From an uncultured Rubrobacteraceae bacterium (GTDB lineage: Bacteria > Actinomycetota > Rubrobacteria > Rubrobacterales > Rubrobacteraceae), in NCBI GenBank assembly GCA_902806095.1, contig CADCVF010000035.1:43888-98375 (forward strand): a stretch of 54,488 bases of DNA, read 5' to 3'. The notes under the pieces were generated by a model. That model searched no databases. It was not told the origin of the DNA and worked only from the letters and a program-made list of their open reading frames with translations. Each line of letters starts with the position of its first letter. Within the stretch, counting starts at the first letter, position 1. Positions 1 through 7,785 of the stretch are shown here, piece after piece. The position numbers were made by a program, and so were the translations under genes.

Positions 1-270
1 ATCTTCGGGAGGACGATACTGTATATGCTAGATAAAGAAGGGCCGTTAAGTACCCAGGCACTCCATCCTTTGATCCAGGAGATTCACCCTGACCTCTGCG
101 ACGATAACGTCGATCGCGTGATACACGGGGTGCGTTTTGGCAAGAAGTGGAAGCACGCGGTAAGGACCGCACAACAGCAACTGAAGAGAAACGGTTTGAT
201 CAACCTACGCGACGGGCGGTGGGTACTTGCGACTCGGGGAGTCAATCAAGGAAGCGCGTTGCGTGGCTAG
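1..270 (+). CDS. C-terminal part of a winged-helix protein (5' end outside window)
   Basis: The frame is open from the first base, so the true start probably lies upstream; the ATG at 25 is only the first in the window. The visible 89 residues are amphipathic and end in a K/R-rich helix followed by a short two-stranded turn (residues NGLIN-L-DGRWVL), the pattern of a winged helix-turn-helix such as the one at the N-terminus of Mrr-type restriction proteins. No catalytic domain is visible. Its TAG stop (268-270) overlaps the stop of a broken minus-strand gene, so the two converge. Function is unknown; DNA binding is an inference from the fold pattern. Confidence 0.5.
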   Translation: MFGRTILYMLDKEGPLSTQALHPLIQEIHPDLCDDNVDRVIHGVRFGKKWKHAVRTAQQQLKRNGLINLRDGRWVLATRGVNQGSALRG

Positions 271-472
271 GTGGGTCCCTCCTCGGAGGGAAAGATGGTG
301 AAGTCCGGGTAGTCGTCGATATCATGGTGCTCGTAGAGCGAGATCACCCCCGACTCCCGTAGTGTGACGAGTCGCTTTTCGCATGAGCCACCTTCAGCCG
401 AAACCGCTCGTTGATCATGTCGAGAAGTTCGCCTGCCGTCAGGTTGTACTCATCTTCTAAAGGATGCGGCAA
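267..472 (-). pseudogene. Frameshifted remnant of a small unknown gene
   Basis: Two protein-like stretches lie in different frames on the minus strand. The upstream part, from a possible TTG at 472, reads LPHPLEDEYNLTAGELLDMI and continues to about base 365. The downstream part reads GGSCEKRLVTLRESGVISLY and on through YPDFTIFPSEEGPT to a TAG at 267-269. Joining them needs one frame change near 360-370. Neither piece matches a family I recognise. It could also be two unrelated fragments. The stop overlaps that of the convergent plus-strand gene. Confidence 0.35.
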
Positions 473-693
473 GACCTCTCACGTTTCTACAGCCAGATAT
501 CAGCGGTTTCACTGCGTAGTATTGCCAGGATGTCGGGGTGTATGGCTCTGAGATACAAACCGCAGCCCGCAAGTATATCTTCGGGTTGGCCCGAGCTAGG
601 TAGAATGAGAGCGTATGGGAGAGCTCTTTGCTGCACCGAGGGTACTGGAGATCGGCTTCGACTCGCTCAGCGCCGCCGGGCTCTTCGTGGTGG
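473..693. other. Non-coding stretch, nothing recognised
   Basis: About 220 bases between a decayed gene and the 3' end of the HxlR-family gene. Open frames here have no ribosome-binding site and no recognisable protein pattern. I see no strong terminator or repeat. Confidence 0.4.
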
Positions 694-1377
694 CTACGCT
701 GTGGGCGGGCCGATGGCGTGCCGGTACCACGCGAGCAGGGCTTCTTTGTCCTCATCGCGCTCCCCTTCGACCCGTAGCGCCCCCGATTCCAACGCCTCCT
801 CCGGGCCAAGACGTCCCGAGGCGACCGCGAGGAAGGTCTCGGCGTCGCCTACTATTGCCAGGTCGGGGTCCGGGGCCGAGCCCTGTCTGGCCTCGACCCT
901 CTCCCCTTCCTCACCGGCCCCGACCCGCAAATGGAATGCCTCACCGTCGATACGGAACTCGTAGGTACCGGGACGGCCAACCGTGGCACCAGGTTCGAGC
1001 ATCGACCGCATTGCCACCGCGGCCCAGCCCGCCCTCAGCTCGTCATCCTCGCGTGGGACGCTCAAGTATCTCGTCCCCCAGCGCGAGAGGGCCACGATCA
1101 CCGGCTCGAGCGACCTCCCAAGCGCCGTTAGCTCGTAGACGCTCGACCCCGCGGGCGGTGGCAGTGTAGCGCGCCGGACGACCCCCTCCCCCTCGAGCGC
1201 CTTGAGCCTGTTGGCCAGGAGATTGGTTCCGACCCCCGGCAATCCCTCCAGGAGATCCTTGAACCGCTTGGGCCCAGTCGAGAGCTCGCGCACCAAGAGC
1301 AGCGTCCACCGCTCCCCAACCACGTCGAGCGCCCTGGCCACCGTGCAGTACTGACCGTAACTCCTCTTCTCGCCCAT
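694..1377 (-). CDS. HxlR-family transcriptional regulator with C-terminal SCP2-like domain
   Basis: A 227-residue protein. Residues 1-105 form the HxlR/MarR-like winged helix: the YGQYCTVARALDVVGERWT start with a Cys near residue 9, the RELSTGPKRFKDLLEGLPGV recognition region, and a wing near LPPPAGSSVYELT. Residues about 120-225 resemble an SCP2 sterol-carrier-like domain (DPDLAIVGDAETFLAVASGR), a known architecture for this family. HxlR proteins are usually repressors that sense electrophiles, thiol stress or small aldehydes through a conserved N-terminal Cys. The ATG at 1377 is preferred over the GTG at 1500, because the longer version would run across the shared promoter. It is transcribed divergently from a sigma factor gene, with a palindrome between them. 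Confidence 0.85.
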   Translation of the reverse strand: MGEKRSYGQYCTVARALDVVGERWTLLLVRELSTGPKRFKDLLEGLPGVGTNLLANRLKALEGEGVVRRATLPPPAGSSVYELTALGRSLEPVIVALSRWGTRYLSVPREDDELRAGWAAVAMRSMLEPGATVGRPGTYEFRIDGEAFHLRVGAGEEGERVEARQGSAPDPDLAIVGDAETFLAVASGRLGPEEALESGALRVEGERDEDKEALLAWYRHAIGPPTA

Positions 1378-1422
1378 CTTCAGCCTATCCTTCTTCCGAA
1401 TCTCGTTACTAATTTTCACTGT

Positions 1423-1457
1423 TTGTACTTGATAATTGTATAGTAAATAGTGTACAA
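1423..1457. promoter_or_regulatory. Palindromic operator between hxlR-like gene and sigma factor gene
   Basis: TTGTAC at 1423-1428 pairs with GTACAA at 1452-1457. Inside it, TACT (1426-1429) and AGTA (1442-1445) form a second nested pair, like the TACT-N-AGTA sites bound by YodB/HxlR-type regulators. It overlaps a plus-strand promoter (TTGATA 1429-1434, 18-base spacer, TACAAT 1453-1458). A possible minus-strand promoter also lies here (TTGTAC, 17 bases, TATCAA). Binding of the adjacent HxlR protein is inferred. Confidence 0.55.
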
Positions 1458-1518
1458 TACCACTGTGCCTAAGACAAGAGAACAAGCCAGAGAAATCCAC
1501 AGGGAAAGAGAGACTGGT

Positions 1519-2406
1519 ATGCCTACGAAGACATTGACGAGGAGTAAGACTTCAACGACGCGCGTACCGGAGAGGATCTCCGAGACCCCGGATCTCATCC
1601 CCGGCTATTTCGCCCACATCGACAAGGGCAAGCTGCTCACGCACGCTGAGGAGAAAGATCTCTCCAAGAGGGCCAAGGCAGGAGACAAGGGGGCAAGGCA
1701 GAGGCTCATCGAGAAGAACCTCAGGCTCGTCGTGAGCGTAGCCAAGAAGTACCGGGGGATGGGGCTCCCCTTCGAGGACCTCATCCAGGAGGGCAACATA
1801 GGATTGATGAAGGCCGTCGAGAAGTTCGACCCCGATAGGGGCTGGAGGTTCTCCACCTACGCCACGTGGTGGGTGAGGCAGGCCGTGCAGCGTGCCGTGG
1901 CCGACAAGGGCCGCACCATAAGGGTGCCCGTGCACATGGGGGACAAGATCCGCAAGATGGCCCGCGCCTACAACGAAATCGCTGCGGAGAAGGAGCGCGA
2001 GCCCACCGACGAGGAGGTCGCGGAACGCCTCGGGTGGACCGCGGAGCAGGTCAGGGACGTCAAGAGCGCCATGCCCGACGCCACCAGCCTCAACCAGACC
2101 CTCTCCTCCGACGGCGACAGTTCGGAGGTCGGAGAGTTGATCGAGGACGAGCTCGCTTCGGAGGTTGCTGGCACGGTTATCGGGGAGATAGAGATGGAGT
2201 GGCTAGCCGAGGCCGTCGAGAAGTTGCCCGAGCGCCATCGTAATGTCCTCATCAAGCGCTACGGCCTGGGCGACGAGCAGATGGCAACCCTTGCCCAGCT
2301 CAGCGAAGAGCTAGGGGTCTCCCGCGAGCGCGTCCGCCAGGTGCAGCGTGAAGCCGAACGCATGCTCGCCGGCGGCGAGTACGGCGCCCTCGGCGTGGCC
2401 GCTTAG
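1519..2406 (+). CDS. RNA polymerase sigma factor, sigma-70 (RpoD-like group 2)
   Basis: A 295-residue sigma factor with regions 1.2 to 4 and no region 1.1. Region 1.2 is DLIPGYFAHIDKGKLLTHAE; region 2 includes FEDLIQEGNIGLMKAVEKFD and the promoter-melting FSTYATWWVRQAV; region 3 follows as KIRKMARAYNEIAAEKE; region 4 carries LPERHRNVLIKRYGL and the helix-turn-helix LSEELGVSRERVRQVQREAE. The length fits a primary-like but non-essential group 2 factor rather than the housekeeping RpoD. The ATG at 1519 is chosen because the promoter -10 (1453-1458) puts the transcript start after the GTG at 1450. A perfect hairpin follows the stop. The divergent HxlR gene suggests stress-linked control. Confidence 0.9.
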   Translation: MPTKTLTRSKTSTTRVPERISETPDLIPGYFAHIDKGKLLTHAEEKDLSKRAKAGDKGARQRLIEKNLRLVVSVAKKYRGMGLPFEDLIQEGNIGLMKAVEKFDPDRGWRFSTYATWWVRQAVQRAVADKGRTIRVPVHMGDKIRKMARAYNEIAAEKEREPTDEEVAERLGWTAEQVRDVKSAMPDATSLNQTLSSDGDSSEVGELIEDELASEVAGTVIGEIEMEWLAEAVEKLPERHRNVLIKRYGLGDEQMATLAQLSEELGVSRERVRQVQREAERMLAGGEYGALGVAA

Positions 2407-2411
2407 GTAGC

Positions 2412-2442
2412 GGGATTTGGAAGGGTTACCCTTCCAAATCCC
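2412..2442 (+). terminator. Perfect 15-bp hairpin after the sigma factor gene
   Basis: A 15-base arm (2412-2426) is repeated as its exact reverse complement (2428-2442) around a single central base. It starts 5 bases after the sigma factor stop. No T-run follows, so it may act as a bidirectional or RNA-stabilising hairpin rather than a classical terminator. An almost identically built hairpin (GGGATTGAGGAAGG arms) occurs at 41083-41114. Confidence 0.6.
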
Positions 2443-2600
2443 GAGCTGGTCAGCACTTCAGCCAGTCAGCTTTTTGTCTGCTGTGGGCTGACTGGCCAAA
2501 GGCTTGTCGTGCGTAAGGCTCAACCCCTATGCACGACGCTGTAAAGCGATCGGTTATGAGCAAGAAGCTGAAATGCTGACTGGCTGACCAGCTGAAATGC
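2443..2600. repeat. Interspersed palindromic element, copy A
   Basis: GCTGGTCAGCA at 2445-2455 continues with CTTCAGCCAGTCAGC. Towards 2567-2600 the same words return inverted (GCTGAAATGCTGA, CTGGCTGACCAGC, TGAAATGC). The same vocabulary recurs at 8521-8643, 41115-41212 and 44236-44290. No reading frame in it looks coding. Confidence 0.7.
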
Positions 2601-2637
2601 GCGCTTTGCAAAGAGGGTGAACCTCTTTGCAAAGCGC
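2601..2637 (-). terminator. 16-bp stem hairpin downstream of the DUF3105 gene
   Basis: Arms 2601-2616 (GCGCTTTGCAAAGAGG) and 2622-2637 are perfect reverse complements with a 5-base loop. It lies 9 bases after the end of the minus-strand DUF3105 gene and may end that transcript. No clear T-run follows on the minus strand. Confidence 0.6.
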
Positions 2638-2645
2638 TTTCGCTG

Positions 2646-3239
2646 CTACAGCGTTGCGCTCGTGCCGCCGGTGCAGACGGCGCCTGGCTCGGGGGTCTGG
2701 GGGCCCTGCTGGTAGGCCTGGATAAAGCCCTCCAGGTCAGGGTCGCCTGCGCCGTCCAGGCCCACTTGCTTGCCCCAGGCCGAGGCTACCACGGGGGTGT
2801 CGTCAGACAGGTCGGGATAGGGGCTGACAAGGGTGTAGGATTCGCTCTCTGCGATGTTCCGCAGTTCATCTATCTGGTCCTGCGGGAGGTCGGGAGAGTA
2901 GGTGATCCAGACCGCGCCGTGCTCCTGGGAGTGTACGGCGTTCTCGTCGCGGACAGGTTTGTCGTAGAAGCCGCAGTTCTGCCAGACGGGGTTGTGCTCG
3001 CCCCCCGCGGGAGGATTCTGCGCGTAGTCCACCTCTTCCCCAGTGTGCTGGCCGGCCGGTCCCACATCGTAGGTCTTTACGTCGTCAGGGGCGCCGGCGC
3101 CGGACTGTTGCCTGGCGTCAAGCACCGCGAGCGCGACGAACCCCGCCACGAACGCGACGATAACCGCGCCTACGATCAGGTATGTTCTTCTGGAGCCCCC
3201 TGACCTAGTGCTCTGACGTCTTACCCTGCTCTGCGCCAA
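2646..3239 (-). CDS. DUF3105 family membrane-anchored protein
   Basis: A 197-residue protein with one membrane anchor (about residues 19-42, YLIVGAVIVAFVAGFVALAV) after a short Arg-rich cytoplasmic tail. The outside part carries the DUF3105 signature: GGEHNPVWQNCGFYDKPV, then ENAVHSQEHGAVWITYSPDL. The conserved His residues (GEH, VHS, EHGA) and two Cys suggest a metal-binding or redox surface, but no function is established for this family. The start is a TTG at 3239 preceded by AAAAGGGAAGG on the minus strand; no in-frame ATG is near. It is convergent with the sigma factor gene and followed by a strong hairpin. Confidence 0.8.
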   Translation of the reverse strand: MAQSRVRRQSTRSGGSRRTYLIVGAVIVAFVAGFVALAVLDARQQSGAGAPDDVKTYDVGPAGQHTGEEVDYAQNPPAGGEHNPVWQNCGFYDKPVRDENAVHSQEHGAVWITYSPDLPQDQIDELRNIAESESYTLVSPYPDLSDDTPVVASAWGKQVGLDGAGDPDLEGFIQAYQQGPQTPEPGAVCTGGTSATL

Positions 3240-3454
3240 GACCTTCCCTTTTCTAGCTCGCGGTGAGATCGTAGCACATGCAACCCGCTTCTCCGAGAGT
3301 CCTCAGACCGCCCGCGCCACGAGCCATACGGCTAACGCCGCGAGGGCGATCCATACGGCAGCCACCCTGCTGACCGGCCTGTCCTTGGCCTGAAGTGCCC
3401 CTTCGCGGCACTCGGCGAGGACAGGGGCGGAATCATTCTTATGCAGGATGAAGG

Positions 3455-4378
3455 TCAGTCGAGACGAGAGGGGAAGCGGAGGGTCTGGAGGGAAGCGTGA
3501 TGGTCGCCTACGTGGTCGACCTGGAGGGTGGTATGGGAGATGTCGTACTCGTGGGCGAGGAGCTCTTCGAGTTCGCGCCTGCGGGCGTGGCAGTCTTCGT
3601 GGCTGCCTACGAGGACGTGGGCTGAGAGGGCAGGGAACCCCGAGGTGATGGTCCAGATGTGGAGGTCGTGGACCTCGACTATGCCCTCGGCTGCTGCCAG
3701 CCTCCGGCCGACTTCCCCGGCGTCCAGGCCGCGGGGTGTCGCTTCGAGCAAGATGTTGGTCGAGTCTCTAAGGAGCGTCCATGAGCTGCCCAGGATCAGG
3801 AGCCCGATGGCGACGCTGATCAAGGGGTCAGCGTAGCGCCAGCCGGTGAGGATGATAACGGCTGCGGCGGCCATCGCGCCGACCGAACCGAGGGCGTCGG
3901 CGAGCACGTGGCGCAGGGCTCCCTCCACGTTCAGGCTCTCGCCACCGGACCTGTAGAGTATGGCAGCTCCTGCAGCGTTGACGAGGAGCCCGAGCGTGGC
4001 GACGGCCAGCATCGGTCCGCCGAGGACTTCCGTCGGCTCGCTGAGGCGGGCGTAGGCCTCCGCGAAGACCCAGATCGAGATCGCCACGAGCGTTACCCCG
4101 TTCGCGAGGGCTGCAAGGATCTCTGCCCTACGGTAGCCGAAGCTCCTCTCCGGTGTCGCCGGTCTCCCTGCCAACCAGGCGGCGAAGAGGGCGACACCGA
4201 GCGAGAGGTTATCCGAGAGCATATGTCCTGCGTCCGCGAGCAGGGCGAGGCTCCCCGTGAGGATTCCACCGATGATCTCCACCACCGTGAAGCTCGCCGT
4301 TAGGGCGAGCACGGCTGCGAGCGCACGGCGGTTCCCGTCCCGCACGTCCGCTGTGTGGTCGTGTCCATGATGTCCCAT
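3455..4378 (-). CDS. czcD: Cation diffusion facilitator (CzcD-like zinc/cobalt/cadmium exporter)
   Basis: A 307-residue protein of normal length for the CDF family. The N-terminus is His-rich (MGHHGHDHT). Six hydrophobic segments follow. HMLSDN in TM2 (ADAGHMLSDNLSLG) and HVLADALGS in TM5 give the HxxxD / HxxxD tetrahedral metal site. The soluble C-terminal domain (about residues 205-290) contains VHDLHIWTITSGFPALSAHV, typical of zinc-type members. It should export Zn2+ or related divalent metals in exchange for protons at the cytoplasmic membrane. ATG at 4378. It stands alone between two non-coding stretches. Confidence 0.92.
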   Translation of the reverse strand: MGHHGHDHTADVRDGNRRALAAVLALTASFTVVEIIGGILTGSLALLADAGHMLSDNLSLGVALFAAWLAGRPATPERSFGYRRAEILAALANGVTLVAISIWVFAEAYARLSEPTEVLGGPMLAVATLGLLVNAAGAAILYRSGGESLNVEGALRHVLADALGSVGAMAAAAVIILTGWRYADPLISVAIGLLILGSSWTLLRDSTNILLEATPRGLDAGEVGRRLAAAEGIVEVHDLHIWTITSGFPALSAHVLVGSHEDCHARRRELEELLAHEYDISHTTLQVDHVGDHHASLQTLRFPSRLD

Positions 4379-4508
4379 GAGGCTATTCTATCGCCCACGC
4401 TACTGAAGCAGCGCAAGTAGGATGCCGAAGGCGATCCAGGCAAAACGGTCGCACGCTGTACCCTCCAGCGGTGGATGCTTCGTCAAACACGAGAGAAGTG
4501 CCTATCGA

Positions 4509-4528
4509 CCTCGCCCGCGCGGGCGAGG
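4509..4528. repeat. 20-bp perfect GC-rich palindrome
   Basis: Bases 4509-4528 equal their own reverse complement (arms CCTCGCCCGC / GCGGGCGAGG). It lies in the 260-base gap between the CDF exporter and the small helical gene at 4642, in which I see no supported gene. It may terminate transcription from the minus-strand operon upstream of it. Confidence 0.5.
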
Positions 4529-4641
4529 CCCGCCACTTTATAGCCTGGAGGGGCGCCATCTCAGGGCTCGGCGGCGGAAGGCTGAACGAGTTGGCCGTCG
4601 CCACCGAGGCCATCATTACGGACGTCCTGCTCTCCCCCTTA

Positions 4642-4938
4642 TCAACCTTGTGCAGCGTCCCTCGGGGCAGGTTCGCGGAGGGCCTCCTTGACCTTCTCTT
4701 CTTCCCCTCCGAGGTAGAGGAAGACGTCCTGGGCAAAGCGTACGGCGTGCTCTTCGGGAAGGTTGAGACGCCGGTTTACGAGGACCGACTCAAGCTCCCT
4801 GATGGCTGCATTTGCCATCCCGACCATCGTCTCCGCCTCCCTCAGTGTCTGTTCGATCTCCTCGTCCGAGAGGCCCTGACTCCGCTTCAGTCGGTTCTGG
4901 TGTTCTTCGAGGAAGTGTATGAAGTCCCTGATGCCCAC
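4642..4938 (-). CDS. Small helical protein of unknown function after the BchB-like gene
   Basis: A 98-residue, strongly charged and mostly helical protein (DFIHFLEEHQNRLKRSQGLS, then a Glu-rich second helix and a third helix up to the Pro-rich tail). No family recognised. The start is the GTG at 4938; an in-frame TAA sits just upstream, so it cannot be longer. It begins 19 bases after the stop of the BchB-like gene on the same strand and is probably co-transcribed. It may be a helper of the NB-like complex, which is inference from position only. Confidence 0.65.
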   Translation of the reverse strand: MGIRDFIHFLEEHQNRLKRSQGLSDEEIEQTLREAETMVGMANAAIRELESVLVNRRLNLPEEHAVRFAQDVFLYLGGEEEKVKEALREPAPRDAAQG

Positions 4939-4957
4939 GAGGCAGGATTATATCGGT

Positions 4958-6394
4958 TCAGGAGCGCGACTTTAGGAAGATCTCTCGCGTCACCTCGCCC
5001 GAGCCCTGTCTGCGGGCGCGTTCTTCGGCGAGCCGGCGGGCCCGGGCCCGCAAGAACAGCGGCACCTCTGCCGCCTCTTGCAGTGCCCCGTCCGTCCACT
5101 GCATGCCGGCCTCTCCTGCGGGTTCCACCCTCGCCTTCCGCAGGGCATTGTCGAGCGCGTCGGCAAGGACGCTTGATCCGGCGTAGCCCATAAGCGGTCG
5201 CCCGACGAAGGGTCTGTCGACGACGGGTGGACAGAGGGGGAGGAAGGGCACTCCAAGAGAGTCGGCCACGTCCTGTTCCAAGTGTGTGCCGACGACCAGG
5301 TCGGGCTTCGCGGCTTCGATGCGGGCTGCGACCTCGTCGGGATCGTCCTCGACAAAAGCTCCTTCCGTGAAAGTGTGGGCGTGGAAGAGGAAGTCCCTTT
5401 CGAGGTGCGTGAGATACGTCCCGCAGGTGATGATCTCCAGCCCGACTTCGCGGGCGAGTGCGTAACCCAGACCGAGAGGGTAAGTGAAGTCCCCGAATAT
5501 GGCGACCCTGCGGTTCTGGAAGGTCTCGGGCGGTTCCAGCCGCGCATACCAGGGAAGCTTCGCCGTGCTGGCCAGCTCGGCCCAGATCGTACGCTGCACG
5601 GACTTCGGGTCGAGCTGGCACAGTTCGCCGACGGCCCGCAGGGCTGCCCCCGTTCCTGCGGCGCCGATCATCGGGGTCGTCACCCGCGGCATCCCGAACT
5701 CATCCTGGAGGTAGAGCGTCGCAGACTCCCCGACCTCCCTGTAGAGGAGCACGTTGGCCCACGCGCGCGGGAGGCGGCCAAGGTCTCCCGTGTTCGCTCC
5801 CAAAGGCACCCTGGCGTTTACCTCGACCCCGACCATGTCGAGGAGCCGCTCGGCCTCGGCGTACTCGGCCGCCGCGCCAGGACCGAATATCGGTGGCCCG
5901 AAGAGGTTGACCGTAGGATAAGGGCTCCTCTCGGGCCTGTCTTGCATCCTGGCCTGGATCAGGTCCTCCAGCGCGAGCTCCGCGGCTTCGGTCTCCCTCA
6001 TGCCCGGTTGCTCCCAGGAGAACGTCACCAGTTCGGGGTGTCTTCCTGTCCCTTCTACGTCGGGGAGAGTGGTAGCGGGGATGGTCTCCCCCGAGAGCAG
6101 GGACGTCTCCGAGCGGGCCAGGACGACGATCTCCGTCTTCGGGTGACGCCGGACGACACTAGAGAGATCGCGGACCAGGTTCCCCGGCGCCGTCGAGCTA
6201 TCGCCTCCCTCGCGAAGCGGACTGAGCGTGACCGGCGCCATCTCCCCGGTTCGCTCACGGGCACCGTATAGCGTACGGAAGTACATTTCGCCAGGCAGTG
6301 CCCTGAGCAAGGCGTGCACGCCCCCGATGCTCGCGGCCACCCTCAGGATACCGTAGCTCTGAGGTCCCTCGTAGACGCCGCGCAGGAGCTTCAC
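4958..6394 (-). CDS. BchB/ChlB-like protein (protochlorophyllide reductase subunit B homologue), divergent
   Basis: A 478-residue protein with the whole ChlB/BchB layout. It has an N-terminal domain beginning MKLLRGVYEGPQSYGILRVA, middle blocks NLFGPPIFGPG and LLYREVGESATLYLQDEFGM, then RRVAIFGDFTYPLG, GTHLEQDVADSLGVPFLPLC and the DPOR-specific C-terminal helical domain (TDGALQEAAEVPLFLRARAR). Comparing with remembered Rhodobacter BchB, the cluster ligand Asp36 is Glu36 here, and the catalytic Asp274 position falls in a Leu-Glu-Pro-Pro-Glu stretch. True reductase activity is therefore doubtful. GTG start at 6394, overlapping the stop of the BchN-like gene by 4 bases. No BchL-like ATPase is present in the window. 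Confidence 0.85.
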   Translation of the reverse strand: MKLLRGVYEGPQSYGILRVAASIGGVHALLRALPGEMYFRTLYGARERTGEMAPVTLSPLREGGDSSTAPGNLVRDLSSVVRRHPKTEIVVLARSETSLLSGETIPATTLPDVEGTGRHPELVTFSWEQPGMRETEAAELALEDLIQARMQDRPERSPYPTVNLFGPPIFGPGAAAEYAEAERLLDMVGVEVNARVPLGANTGDLGRLPRAWANVLLYREVGESATLYLQDEFGMPRVTTPMIGAAGTGAALRAVGELCQLDPKSVQRTIWAELASTAKLPWYARLEPPETFQNRRVAIFGDFTYPLGLGYALAREVGLEIITCGTYLTHLERDFLFHAHTFTEGAFVEDDPDEVAARIEAAKPDLVVGTHLEQDVADSLGVPFLPLCPPVVDRPFVGRPLMGYAGSSVLADALDNALRKARVEPAGEAGMQWTDGALQEAAEVPLFLRARARRLAEERARRQGSGEVTREIFLKSRS

Positions 6395-7722
6395 AGGTTC
6401 AGCGAGTCGAGGGTCTCCGCGCGGTCCATGGTACGCACCAGGAGTTCGAGGATGCGACGGGCGCCACCGTAGCCGTAGGGTCCGGCTTCGAGGAAATCAC
6501 GGGGCGAGCGGCACAGGTGTCCGCGGGCGACCAGTGGCAGGTGGAGGACTGGGTTGGAGATCACAACGTCAGGCCTACTCTCGTCGATCCGATTCGTCTG
6601 CCCCCTGTAGTCCGGCGAGACGACGACGTCGACGTCGGGGCCCAGGGCCTGCAGCTCGGCGGCCAGAAAGCGGCGGTCAAGCCGCGGCGCCCCGACCTCG
6701 AGCACGACGGCTCCCGCGTCGGCGAGGAAGCGGGCGAGCGGGATCTCGAACCCCGTGTCGCCGGTGAAGAAAACCCTCTTCCCCCTTATTCGGTTTCTCA
6801 GCACCCCCAGGTCCTCCCACGCAGACCTGGCCCGCACGACCTCGCTGGTCCGCGTTCCGGCTTCCTCTGCCACGTCCTGAACGAAGCGGGCCGTGCCGTC
6901 GACCCCGACGGGCATGAGGGTCTTGACCACCGTTGTCCCGCGTCTCTCGGCGGCCGTCGCCGCCGAGGTCAGGTTCGGGTCCATCACGGCCACCACCGTG
7001 CCCTCCCCAAGGGGCGGAAGCTCGCCCGCACCGGACCCCGGTACGGCCCCTGCAACCTCCACCCCGGCCCTGGAGAGTTCCGCGGCGAGTCCTTGCGCGG
7101 CCCCTGGTATGAGGGTGCCACCGAGCAACACCACGGGGCGCCCGTCATTCGAGTCCGACGCTTCGATGCCTCGTCCCAGCAGGCCTCCGAAGAGCCCACC
7201 GCGCTTCGCCGGAGAGGCCGTCTCCACGAGGTCTGAAGTCTCCCTCTTCGGGCAGAGGTTCACTAGGGCGGCGAGGACACAGTCCTCGAGGTCGGTGGAG
7301 AGGATGCCGGGGACTTCGCGGGGGGCATCGGGGTTGACCACCTCAGAGGGCAGGTCGAGCTTGCGGGCTACGAGCCTGGCCTCGAACTCGGCATCGACCC
7401 CGAGCGATTCCGCTGTTCGTCCCGCCACGAGCAGCACCAGGCTCGTTCCACGGAGTCCGGCGGCACTCTCCACGATCCGGGATGCCAGAAGGCCCTGCTG
7501 CGGTGGGTAGTCGGGGTCGATGATCGCGAAGATCACCCGCTGGTCGCGCCGGGAGGGGTGAAGGTTCGGGGATGGGGCGGCCGGCAGGCACTGGACGAGG
7601 TGCGCTTCGGCCTGAGTACCGATGACGATGACGAGCGCATCAGGAAGCCTCTCAGCCAGGCCATTTACGGCGTGCAGAGGAGGGAGAACGTCCGGTATCC
7701 CCGATTCGTTGAGGATCGTCAC
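6391..7722 (-). CDS. BchN/ChlN-like protein (protochlorophyllide reductase subunit N homologue) lacking cluster cysteines
   Basis: A 443-residue nitrogenase-like alpha-type subunit. The BchN block GTRTCAH is GTQAEAH here (Glu39), the Cys-Pro-Ser-Glu block is G-R-T-A-E-S (Arg102), and the N-terminal segment that carries the first cluster Cys is missing. An in-frame TAG four codons upstream of the GTG start (7722) shows it is not an annotation error. Later blocks remain: KRVFFTGDTGFEIPLARFLA, RPDVVISNPVLHLPLVARGH and the C-terminal GPYGYGGARRILELLVRT. AGGA lies 9 bases before the GTG. It is 63 bases after deoD and overlaps the BchB-like gene (GTGA). It probably pairs with that protein as a heterotetramer; the activity is unknown. 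Confidence 0.82.
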   Translation of the reverse strand: MTILNESGIPDVLPPLHAVNGLAERLPDALVIVIGTQAEAHLVQCLPAAPSPNLHPSRRDQRVIFAIIDPDYPPQQGLLASRIVESAAGLRGTSLVLLVAGRTAESLGVDAEFEARLVARKLDLPSEVVNPDAPREVPGILSTDLEDCVLAALVNLCPKRETSDLVETASPAKRGGLFGGLLGRGIEASDSNDGRPVVLLGGTLIPGAAQGLAAELSRAGVEVAGAVPGSGAGELPPLGEGTVVAVMDPNLTSAATAAERRGTTVVKTLMPVGVDGTARFVQDVAEEAGTRTSEVVRARSAWEDLGVLRNRIRGKRVFFTGDTGFEIPLARFLADAGAVVLEVGAPRLDRRFLAAELQALGPDVDVVVSPDYRGQTNRIDESRPDVVISNPVLHLPLVARGHLCRSPRDFLEAGPYGYGGARRILELLVRTMDRAETLDSLNL

Positions 7723-7785
7723 TCTATTTTCCTATCTAGCGGAGGTCGGTGCTTTGCCTGCTCCACCTCGTCCCCATAGGGGGTA

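Noticed and set aside
3300-3450. Minus-strand frame ending in a hydrophobic segment (VWIALAALAVWLVARAV) after the CDF exporter
   Set aside because: No usable start codon in frame; it is at best a decayed fragment.
4400-4486. 28-codon minus-strand frame with a hydrophobic C-terminus (FAWIAFGILLALLQ)
   Set aside because: TTG start without any ribosome site, very short.
5282-6271. 329-residue plus-strand open frame
   Set aside because: Antisense to the BchB-like gene; no start signal and no protein pattern.
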